The notes under the pieces: generated by a model
Told to the model about the DNA's origin: nothing
Seen by the model: only the letters and a program-made list of their open reading frames with translations
Databases searched by the model: none
Assembly (NCBI GenBank): GCA_018136815.1
Contig: CM030938.1
Coordinates: 4,231,448-4,295,447 of the forward strand
Length of the DNA: 64,000 nucleotides
Reading direction: 5' to 3'
Source of the DNA: Isochrysis galbana
Taxonomy: Eukaryota > Haptophyta > Isochrysidales > Isochrysidaceae
Shown: one piece after another, positions 21,001 to 29,953 of the stretch
Layout of the letters: each line of letters opens with the position of its first letter
Numbering within the stretch: position 1 is the stretch's first letter
Translations under genes and position numbers: made by a program

Positions 21001-23079
21001 GCGCAGCATCCCGAGAGAGATTCGGCACAACGCTGACGTGCGCGGGCGAAATTCGGCGATGTCCCACAATTGACGGAACGACACCTTTAAGCTACGAAAA
21101 GCTATAGGTAAAGTGCACGCCGCTGTGCTCGCGTTGAGACGCTATTCGCCGATGAATCTTATAGGATCTTCACTAAGCATGGACGAATCCCTTTCGCGCC
21201 TTTTCTGTGTGCAATTCTTCTCTAGGACGACGAGTTCTCTTCCGGCCAATTGGTTCTGGTTCCTTCTTTGCTCAATCTGTTGACCCACCATGGCTTTAGC
21301 TCCCGTCGGATAAAGGTACCCAGCTTTCTAGGACCAGTCCTAGAAACTAGGACGGACTTTGCTAGGTGAGAGCATGAGCATACCATGTTATTTTGTCCCA
21401 AACCTTGGCTATTGAGTTACCACATGCATGTCCTCATTAAATGCTCCAAGTGTACCTAGGCACCATTCCCTCAGCAACACCAAGTTTTGTGACGCGTTTG
21501 CGGGTCACCTGGTCGGAATTGCTGCTTGTCCTAGAAACGGGAGAAGTGGCTGATACCACCCAATGGGGAGCTCTTCTACCCATGGTCCCCAAGAGATGAA
21601 ATGTTGCTTTGACTGCCCTCTTTGAGATCTTCAGTGACCACCAAGCTTGGTTTTGTCATCTAAGTGTCCAATCCGCTAGCCTACTGCTCCAAAAGGTCTA
21701 AAATAAAACTCCTCCGGTGCGAGCGGACGCCAGAGTGCAGCACCGCATGCTGAATGTGGTAGCAAAAGTAAGCAAAGACAAGCTCCGCAGAGTTGGTCAT
21801 GGGGAGAGCTAAGGTTGAATGGGATGTGGAGATGGTTTGCTTCAGGTGATGGGATGTCTCATAAGCTCACCATAGGCTATAATGGAGGCATGATCGGCAG
21901 AGTCCTAGAAATCCAAGAATTTCTAGGACGTGGTCCTAGTTTCTAGGACGGAATTTTTTGTCCGCCGTGTGTATTACGTGTTGCCCTTGTTTATGTTAGA
22001 AAGTGGTGTGGCGTGTCTTCGTACGCACCCCAGCAGCCGTCGCAGCGCTCTGCGATCGAGCGATCGAAGCCGTACCGTGACCCCTCGTACCCTTGAGCCC
22101 CTACTGCCTTGTGTGTGGTCTCTCGCTAGAAATCACCCAGTAGAGATTGATTCAATCTGTTCCTATGCACCCATCACCGCCCTCTGTACCGCCTAATTCG
22201 CCCTCGCCGCCGCGCGCGGACCCCGTTACCACTGCACCCGTGTCCAAGCCTTCCCAAGTATCTTCACCCGCTACCCAAGTCGATAGGCCACCTACGGACG
22301 CGTGGGTTGCCAAGGATGGAGTCTCGGGAGCCTTAGCCCCGGATCCTGGGGCCAGTCCATCTCCACAAGCCGGCTTGTCCAAACACATTTCTTTCATGCT
22401 GCGTGAGTAGAAAGCAAAGGGTCCACGGCCGCGTGTGCGGTGAGACGGTTAAGAATTTATTTATTCATCAAGAATATGTTTGTATTCCACATAGGGCAAA
22501 ATGTAGCGCTAACTCAACGCAAGCAAAAGAAAGCAAGGCAACAACAACAGAGCGGACAAGCAGCGCGTGGGGGCAATTGGTGTTCCCACATTACGATCCT
22601 CGATGTCTACGAAGGCAGGCGCATGGTCGCCGCCGCCGCCGCCGCCACTTCGTGTAATGCTCCTCTTCAAATGTAGGAGCTATCAAGATGATGGAAGTAA
22701 TCATGATTTAATGGAATTCGTCGTGGCTGTCTGAGTGTTGCCCCTGCTGCATGCCGCAGCGACAATTCGTGGTCTTCCAGAGATGCAGCATCACACTCCT
22801 GGCTCCGTCCAGAGTTCTGGAAAGCCGCGGGTCTCCTCGGCAGCACCCCCGCCTGGCAATGGCTTATGCGTGCACTCTAGGGGACTGATGCTGAAGGGAT
22901 TGACCGGCCGCGTGAATGACCAGTCGAACTCTGGCGAGCAGCATGAAATGCAAAATTCAAGCAAGTATGCACTCCGTGCACGCTCATCCGCGTGCACGGG
23001 ACCAGGCAGGCGCTCCCGGGTTCCGCACTGTGCCCGGGAGAATCCTGCCCCCTCCTCCCTCAACGGAATGCACGAGGCC
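21001..23079. other. Repeat-bearing intergenic stretch
   Basis: Two similar copies of a palindrome-rich block (TTTCTAGGACCAGTCCTAG at 21325 and TTTCTAGGACGTGGTCCTAG at 21920) lie about 595 bp apart and may bound a small element. A plus-strand frame 22165-22410 (MHPSPPSVPPNSP...LSKHISFMLRE) is Pro/Ser-rich and unrecognised. 22411-23079 shows nothing. Confidence 0.45.
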
Positions 23080-23616
23080 TCATTCCTTTTTCTTGCCAAA
23101 GAGCGCGCTGAGCCCCTGCCCCATCTTGTCGAGCTCGGCCATAAAATCAGGCTGCGACTCATCGACGTACCCTTGGTCGATATACGGCATATTGGCGTCC
23201 ATGCGCTCTCCGATCAGCCCATCTGAGCCGAACCTCTCCGAATCCTTATCCCTCTGCGCTGTGTCGGTCGTTACCACCTTGCCCTCCTCCTTGAGCTTCT
23301 TCCAGGCATCAAGGACGTCACCATCGACGTTTCCCGATTGCATTGCCCTCAGCTCCGCATCTGACGCGATGGACGCCGCGCGCCGCTCGGCCACCGCCCT
23401 CTCGTACGCAGCCCACTTCTCTGGATCCCTCCGCCTCGCTAGAATCTCCTGCTGCTCTCGGAATGCAGCCTCCTTGGCGGCCTTCTGCTCCTCGCTCTCC
23501 TTGAAGAGGTCGAAGAGACCCGATTGAACACGGGGACAACGCGCTGCCACCGCGTCAGGCCGCAGCATGCAGGGAGAGAGGACGAGAGAGATGGAGAGGA
23601 GGGCGGTGGTCAGCAT
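23080..23616 (-). CDS. Small protein with plastid-type leader, unknown function
   Basis: Intronless, 178 residues, ATG at 23616. The first ~20 residues (LTTALLSISLVLSPCML) form a hydrophobic signal-peptide-like segment followed by an Arg/Ala/Pro stretch, the layout of a bipartite leader for a secondary plastid or of a secreted protein. The mature part is charged and helical (LFKESEEQKAAKEAAFREQQ, RRRDPEKWAAYERAVAERR) and ends with a more conserved-looking MPYIDQGYVDESQPDFM and a Lys-rich tail. No catalytic motif. The style is that of small conserved plastid proteins of photosynthetic algae; function unknown. An (AG)-rich stretch lies at the 5' end. Confidence 0.65.
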   Translation of the reverse strand: MLTTALLSISLVLSPCMLRPDAVAARCPRVQSGLFDLFKESEEQKAAKEAAFREQQEILARRRDPEKWAAYERAVAERRAASIASDAELRAMQSGNVDGDVLDAWKKLKEEGKVVTTDTAQRDKDSERFGSDGLIGERMDANMPYIDQGYVDESQPDFMAELDKMGQGLSALFGKKKE

Positions 23617-23942
23617 GGTTCGTCAGCTGAGACTGCGCAACCGCTCCGAGCAGGGGGCGGTGTTTACGAATATGAAAGGCTGGAGTATATACGTATTCCA
23701 CGAGGTGAACTTCTGGTTCACCTCGTCATGTGGTAGCCTACTCTCTCTCCTCTCCTTCCTTCCTTTATCTCTCTCTCTCTCTCGACACCCCCAGAGTAGT
23801 ACCTCTTCTCTTCTCTCCCCCCGTTTAGGCGTCCTTGCTCTCTCCCTCTGATGATCGAAAAACGGAAACTTCCCAGAAGTCTCTCTGCTTGCTGTAGTGG
23901 GCCTGAGCTATTATACCCATAGGACAGAGGATAGATAGAGAT

Positions 23943-24125
23943 CCTAGATGGGAAATACGTATTTACCGTATTTGGCCAGAGGCCAAATACATATGTATTT
24001 GGCTGTATTTGAAGCACGTCCTGGGTTGTAGGCCTTGAATGTATTTGAAATGTATTTGGCCGGAGGCCAAATACATATGTATTTGGCTGTATTTGCAGGC
24101 CCCGGCACCGTATTTCCCATCCAGG
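23943..24125. mobile_element. Complete 183-bp MITE with 8-bp target duplication
   Basis: The ends are CCTAGATGGGAAATACG and, inverted, CCTGGATGGGAAATACG (one mismatch in 17). The direct repeat ATAGAGAT sits immediately outside both ends (23935-23942 and 24126-24133). Inside, a perfect 22-bp palindrome occurs twice, at 23982-24003 and 24066-24087, within a longer internal direct repeat. Eight-base duplications are typical of hAT elements. It has no coding capacity. A sister element is at 56993-57187 and a partial one at 26871. Confidence 0.9.
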
Positions 24126-24133
24126 ATAGAGAT

Positions 24134-25685
24134 ACTCTACTCTACTCTATTTTGGTTGTGGTTAGGGAGGGAGAGAATGAAAGGCCCTTAGGGCACGCCA
24201 GCCTGCCCGAGCGATCCTCCGCAGAGTAAGTGACGGCGCCCAGGGAACCTTGTTTCGAGAGTCGAGAGGGCTCTCCCTGCCCAGCTTGCGCCGCTTCCGC
24301 CTCCGCAACGGACAAGGGACACAGGGACACACGTGTTGCGGACTGCTCTTGCGGCACTACGCACTACAAATTGCAAATTGCTACAAGAATGGCTACACGT
24401 TTAGGCAGGCTGCCGCAAGAAGGCCGCAAATTTGGCCCGCAAGTTTGGAGTTTGGGCGAGTTTGCGAGTTTTACTACGACTATACAAGTATTGGCCTGGG
24501 CCTACGCTGGCTACTGGCTACCTGGCTACTGGCTGCGGGGGTCTGGGTGTCTGGGTCCGGGTGTTGTATTGCTCAACTCATGCCTCAGAAGCCGCCAGAA
24601 GCGGCAGAGTCGCAGATCGCAGAGTCTGAGGGTGACGGGTGACCGACAACCGACAGCCCCCCCGGAGGGTAAATTGTAAATTGGAGCTTGAGGGGGAGGG
24701 CACGAGACGCCTCCCCTACATGTCCTATGTGAACTAAGTATAAATTTAGTATGATATTTTTGGATATATTTTAATTTAACGGATATGGATATTTGGATTT
24801 GGGATTTGGATTATGGATTTGGGTAACTTTTTTGGTTGTATCGATCCTGGCCTACCCCTCCAGACATGCAAGTAGTGCAAGTGCGGCTTGTGGCTTGTGG
24901 GCCCCTGGAGTGCGGGAGGGCCAGCAAGGGAGCGGCAGGGAAGGCCAGGGCCCAAACCCAGCTTCCTCTACCCAGCGAACTTGAGAGAGCGCTTGGCGTT
25001 GGGGCTGGCGGCGCTCGGGGTAAACCTGCTGTGGCGAGCACAGAGACAGAGAAGAAAGAAGAAAGAAAAATAAGAGAGAAAGGAGGGCAGAAGCTCCCCA
25101 ATTTCGCGGCGTTTCGACAGTAAGGAGTTAATACGGTAGTACGCAGGGCGGGGAGTGGGGAAAGCGGTACGGGCAAAGACAATGAATGAGAGAGAAGGGT
25201 ATCACGGATGCAACAGGTAACACCTTGTCTGCTGTTCACAATGAACGGCGCCCGCGCCCGCGAAAGAAATCTACAGACAACCGCAACACACAACTATCAC
25301 TAGCAGCAACAGCGACTTACTGCAAACCGCAAGAAGGGTGCATGCGGCCGCAATCAGTCGTTGACGCAACGCTCCAATCGCGTATTCATTGCTCAGAACA
25401 AGGATTGTACCCTCTCTGGGCTTTCAATGCAACCATTGTGGCGCTTTGCTGCACCTGAGGTTGTTGGCTCCCGCTGAGCCATTCGAGTGTCCGCACGGCC
25501 CCTGGCAGACTCGGTCCATCCACTCGTGCAGCCTCCTTCCCACTATTGGAGGGCCAAGCCCGTGATTGCTCTCGCAGTTTGCCGTTTAAATGTAAAACAA
25601 TGATGCGTGAGAATGCCCTCTTAGTTGATGAGCGCGCCGCACACCCGCATAGCGCCTGCGCGACTCATTCACTCGCACTTCGCAC
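24134..25685. other. Intergenic, no supported gene
   Basis: No gene, RNA or repeat array seen. Open frames at 24230-24679 and 24811-25293 lack any motif; the region is of uneven composition with an AT-rich patch around 24735-24830. Confidence 0.4.
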
Positions 25686-26166
25686 TCATCGCATCTTGTA
25701 GATGAAGAGAAAAACCGCCACGACGAACAGAGCTAAGTACATCATGTGCTTGCTGTCTTTTGAACTCGCGAGCTTGTTCAACCGCTTCATGGTGCCGCTC
25801 AGCAAGCCGCCGGCAGACATGAACTTGTCGTCGAGTGAGTCGAGGAGGCGATTATCCTCGCGTACGTGATCACCAATCTCTATGGCGATGCCTCGAAGCG
25901 CGGAGACTTTGCCTGCGAGTAGTCCTATCTGGTCATCGTTCTCCTGCTCCATGTAGCTCTCGTGCGATGCAGCGCCCGCCTGCGCCAGGGAGTATGTTTG
26001 GCGTGGACTCCACAGGGAATGGGAGGGGCGGCGGCGAGGCGCCGGGGGGAGGGGAGGGGAGGGGGGGGGGGGGGCAGGCGGCAGGCGGAGGGCGGCAGGC
26101 GGCAGGGTATGGGGTGGAAGGGGGAGGGGACGAAGGCCGCACCTTGGCGGCGGCTCGCCGTTCCAT
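25686..26166 (-). CDS. Bet1-type Qc-SNARE
   Basis: Two exons: 26143-26166 (MERRAAAK) and 25686-25979, joined in phase 0 across a 163-nt intron that contains a poly-G run. The product is 105 residues. It has one SNARE helix (about residues 19-80: NDDQIGLLAGKVSALRGIAI, then DNRLLDSLDDKF) and a single C-terminal membrane anchor, MYLALFVVAVFLFIY, with only four residues beyond it. Length, single helix and tail anchor fit Bet1/Sft1 proteins, which act with Sec22, Bos1/membrin and Sed5 in ER-Golgi vesicle fusion. At the expected zero-layer position the residue is not Gln, as is also seen in Bet1 proteins. The tiny first exon is short but has a canonical donor. Confidence 0.88.
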
Positions 26167-27292
26167 CTGGCCCGTCCTGTCGAGCGCGTCGCACGCTTAC
26201 CCACGCACCTGCCTCCCTCCCTGTCCCTCTCCGCGCGCCCCCCCCCCCCCCCCCCCCCACCTTCTCCCCTCCCCCCTCTTCTCTCTTCCGCCTCCCCTTC
26301 CCTCTCCTCGTCTTCCTCCTTCCCCCCTCCTTCCCGACTTCAACCCTCCCCCGCCACCGCCCTCGCGCGCCGCCGCTGGCTCTCCCCCCCCCCCCCCCCG
26401 CTCTCTCTCCTCTCTCTTCTCTCTCCCCACTTTTCTTTCTTCTCTTCCCTCTCCCCCTCCCCCCTTCTCCTTCTTCCCTTCCCTCTTCTCCTCCTCTCTC
26501 CCGCGGCGGGCGGCACGCACACCTTCACCCCCTCCTCCTCCTCCTCGCCCTTTCTTTTGTAAAGTACACATACTACGCTACGTCTCCGCTACAGTATGGG
26601 TGCACCATTAAGAAAACAGGACTCCAAAGCTTCTAAAGCTTTCTTGCCCCCACCGGGCTCCGCCCGGGGGTTTCTTATTTGAGGTTCTTAGGGGCGGGGT
26701 GGGGGTGGGGGGGGGGTTCTTATTTCTTGCGGAGACGAAAGTCGAGTGCGCGGGCCACCCCCACCCCTGACCCCTGACGGATTGGAGGTTACGGATGGAA
26801 CGGAGGGAACCGGAAGGTACGGAAGGTAGGAGGTAGGCGGCGGGAGGCACGGTATTTTGGAACTGGGCGGCCTAGATGGGAAATACGTATTCACCGTATT
26901 TGTATGCAGACCAAATACAGACCGTATTTGCCGTATTTGAAACCCCCTCCGTATTTGCCCCCGTATTTGGAAGCCATTGGAAGTAGAAGTAGAAGTAGTG
27001 AAGTAGTAGTACGTGGTACGTAGAAGTAGCCAACGCGACAACGCATACTGGTCTGTGGTCTCTAGTGCGATAGTGCGATCATGTGGTCTTCACACACGGT
27101 GTGTGGTATATGGATATGTATGGTCCTCAGACGAGCAACTTTTGAATGCTCTCAGCACTGGGGTGCACAGCATCATCACCAAGTCGCGTTCCGTCAAAAG
27201 AGGGCCAGGTTAGTTTTCTTTTAGGCTATTATTATTACAGTTATAGCTATAAATTATTATTAAGCTAGCTCCCCCACTCCCAACACCCCCAG
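26167..27292. other. C-rich tract and MITE fragment, no gene
   Basis: 26235-26560 is C/T-rich with runs of C (about 26240-26258 and 26387-26399). A truncated relative of the 183-bp MITE starts at 26871 (CCTAGATGGGAAATACGTA) and fades by about 26980, with repeated CCGTATTTG words but no matching right end. No supported gene. Confidence 0.6.
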
Positions 27293-27872
27293 CTACGCGG
27301 GCTGAGTTTTCATCTTCTTATTCGTCTTTTTCTCACATCCCTCTTCCTCATCGTTCTGCTGGCAGGCGACGATATCGCTTGGCTGATCTTGGGTGGCGAG
27401 ATCCGTGATGCGTGCGAGGACGGCCTTCTTGTCCTGCATGTAGAGTTTGCCAGCTGCTCGGCGCACTTGTCACTTGTACCATGGGATCCGCTTCAGCGTA
27501 CGCGACCGCCGTGATGTATTCCATGCAGAGGTACGCGACGGCGGCTTGCTCTCCAATGTAGCTGGTCTTGGGGACTGGGATCTTGTCGTACTCGTCAGAG
27601 TAGTCGCCGACGAGCATGAGGGTTGCCTTGCACCAACGGCCCATGTATGGCTTGATGAGTGCCCACATCGACGGGTAGCGTTCCTTGGCCAGATCCACTC
27701 GAAAGTCTCCACATCCACGGCCCATGCCAGAGGCTGTGACGAGCAGCATCGCCAGGATGGCGCCGCTCATGCCCTCCTCCATGTGTTCGCAGAACTTGAA
27801 GGCTGGGGTGCGGATCTCCTCGTAGGTGCGGTGACCGAGTCGCTTGGCGATGAAGACAAAGTACTGGCCCAT
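27293..27872 (-). pseudogene. Unrecognised gene, frame changes near its 3' end
   Basis: From ATG at 27872 (MGQYFVFIAKRLGHRTYEEI) the frame is protein-like for about 133 residues, with KFCEHMEEGMSGAILAMLLV and GDYSDEYDKIPVPKTSYIGE, up to ADPMVQ near 27475. The protein then makes sense only in another frame: KLYMQDKKAVLARITDLATQ to the stop at 27293, ending in a Lys-rich tail. I found no intron that joins the two with correct phase, so this is either a gene with a frameshift or one with an unusual splice. No known domain; one moderately hydrophobic helix. The 5' flank runs into the tandem array at 28040. Confidence 0.4.
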
Positions 27873-28039
27873 GATGAAGGAGCGAGGCTTGTGGTGGAAG
27901 AGGAGAGTGAAGCGGGGTGTAGGTGGTGGTCTGGGAGGAAGACTCTGGATGTTCGCCAGATGCGTGTGCACGCCGTGCGGCATGATGAGTGGCAATCACA
28001 CGCGCGGGGATCCCGTGCGTGGAAAGTTTCGTCCAAGCG

Positions 28040-28395
28040 CACGCCGTTCCCCCCCCCCGCGGGGACTCCGTGCGTGCGCATGGAAGTTTCCGCACGCCGT
28101 CACCGATGCGTAGAAAGAAGTTTCGTCAGGCGCACGATGGAGATTCATTCCCCTCAGGCTCCCCGCGGGGGACTCCGTGCGTGCGCATGGAAGTTTCCGC
28201 ACGCCGTCACCGATGCGCACAGCGGAGTTTCGTCAGGCGCACGATGGAGATACCCCTCGGGCTCCCCGCGGGGGCTCCGTGCGTGCGTATGGAAGTTTCC
28301 GCACGCCGTCACCGATGCGCACATTGGAGTTTCGTCAGGCGCACGATGGAGATACCCCTCGGGCTCCCCGCGGGGACTCCGTGCGTGCGCAAGTA
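28040..28395. repeat. Tandem array, about 102-107-bp unit, 3-4 copies
   Basis: The word CCGCGGGG(G)(A)CTCCGTGCGTGCG recurs near 28057, 28164, 28267 and 28368, each followed by a conserved GGAAGTTTCCGCACGCCGTC block and a GTTTCGTCAGGCGCACGATG block. The last unit is cut short at its 3' end. The unit is not a multiple of three, so it is unlikely to be a coding repeat. It separates the unknown minus-strand gene from the transposase-like frame. Confidence 0.9.
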
Positions 28396-29036
28396 CCTTC
28401 ATCAAACTACTACTAGCAGAAGTTCCTCGCCGCCGCGCCCCGACCGTCTTCCGCATCGTCGCCGATTTCTTTGGGATAACCATCCCGCGGCGCGAGCGGT
28501 ACATCCGCTCGCAGGGAGCGAGCGTGCTTCACACCCTCTCCTACATCCCGTCGGCGACGCGCGTAAAGGAGCTGGCGTCCGTGGCAGAGAAGCTCAACTC
28601 CCTCCAAGTCGGCGAGTTCATCCTGGGCCACCTTGAATCCGACGAGACGAGCATCTGCCACGCGGGCGATGGAGCGGAGTCGAAGCAGATCGACTACATC
28701 GGTGACGTCATGGCTCGGCGCATCGACGGCAAGCTCGAAGTGCGTGCGCTCAGCTTGAAGGCGCTCCAGGGCAAGACGGCGAAGGCCCAGGCGGACTCGT
28801 ACACCGAGGCGATTTCGAAGTTGGGCTCTCCGGGCCTCCCTCGGCGACGGCTCAACGTTCAATGGGCTCGGCGGGTGGGTGATTTCGACGAGGGTTCGGC
28901 GCGCGGCCTGCCCGATTGGCGTGACCATCCGGGTGGGATATGCGTATATGGTATCTGGTGGGGTCCGCCATCCGGGTGGATCGTCGAAAACGGCCACGCA
29001 GCGCGCCCGGCATCGGTTCGAAGTTGGGCTTTTTGA
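28389..29036 (+). pseudogene. Transposase-like fragment
   Basis: Open frame that becomes protein-like just after the tandem array. It has a helical part (TVFRIVADFFGITIPRRERY, VLHTLSYIPSATRVKELAS) and then HLESDETSICHAGDGAESKQ followed by a strand-like stretch and DGKLEVRALSLKALQGKTAK. The order acid-D-E-T-x..., then R-x-DGK-x..., then L-x-x-x-x-GKTA is what RNase H-type transposases of several eukaryotic families show around their first catalytic Asp. A transposon terminus lies 190 bp downstream (29225-29242), which supports this reading. No start codon or second half is evident, so it is a fragment; the family is not named. Confidence 0.4.
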
Positions 29037-29224
29037 GCTTTTGCGATTTTAGCGTCTTTTGTCAGTTTTTGATTACGTTTTGTTGTGGGGGCCCAAGGGG
29101 GGGGTCCGGGTCCTAATGGGCCCCGGATATGTGCTAGTTGGGTGTATTGGGAACTTTCTCCCGAAAAAAATCCTTAAATTTCCTCAATTCTGAGATGGTC
29201 ATTTCTTCACCCCTTATAAAAAAA

Positions 29225-29242
29225 CACTGTTTGACCGCCCTA
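29225..29242 (-). mobile_element. Inverted transposon terminus (CACTGTTTGACCGCCC-TA)
   Basis: Exact inverse of the TA-GGGCGGTCAAACAGTG start at 8397. Inward sequence (GAATTGAGGAAAT on the minus strand) resembles the inside of the 60775 copy (GGATTGAGGAAAT), so the homology reaches about 90 bp beyond the tip. It is probably the right end of the element whose coding remnant is 28389-29036. Confidence 0.65.
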
Positions 29243-29529
29243 GCCCTACTTCCTATACTTCTTGTATTTTGAGGTGACGTGTCGGGGCAGAGTCGAGAGT
29301 CGAGGGATTCAGGCATTGCCATAGAGTCGGATCCACGCACCCGACACCCAACGCCAAGACATACATGCATTACAAACTACAGATCCAAAGTAACACGTAA
29401 CACGCATAGACCCATATTTATAGTACATACACATACATCATACATCATGAGCAGGACTGCTCGGCGGAGACTTCTGTAGAAGTTAAAAAGAGCTCGTTCT
29501 CCCGCCAATCCGGTTGAGGCTACCCGCTG

Positions 29530-29892
29530 CTGCTGAGGGGCGGGGGAGAGAGAGGGGGTGGGGTGGGGGGCGGGAGGGCGGGGGGAATGGGGAGGAGAAG
29601 TGAGAATCAAGAGGGAATAGAGAGAAGTTCGAGAGAGGAAAGAGGCGAGGGGAGAGCGCGCGTGCGCACCATGGGAGGGACGAGAGAGGCAGAGAAGGGG
29701 TTAAGTATAGAGAGAAAGAGACGTGGAGAAGGGAAAAGAGATCAGAGGGGCGAGCGAGAGAGAGAGAGAGAGAGGGAGAGAGAGGGAGAGAGAGAGAGGG
29801 AGAGAGAGGGAGGGAGAGAGGGAGGGAGAGAGGGGAGAGAGGAAGAGAGGGGAGAGAGGGGAGAGAGTCCGAGAGGAAGCGAGAGAAGGTGG
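29530..29892 (+). repeat. GA-rich microsatellite tract 5' of a gene
   Basis: Imperfect GA repeat, purest at 29755-29880, ending about 60 bp before the ATG of the hinderin-like gene. The purine strand is the coding strand. Confidence 0.85.
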
Positions 29893-29953
29893 GGGGGGTG
29901 GAGGGGAGGAGCACTGGCGGAGACTTCCACCCTCCAGCCCTTCTTCCATCGAG

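Noticed and set aside
28040-28395. CRISPR-like array
   Set aside because: Head-to-tail units with no spacer diversity, eukaryotic context, no cas genes: an ordinary tandem repeat.
28154-28504. Minus-strand repeat protein with HARSPRGEPEGYLHRAPDET units
   Set aside because: Translation of the 100-bp tandem array, whose unit length is not a multiple of three and varies.
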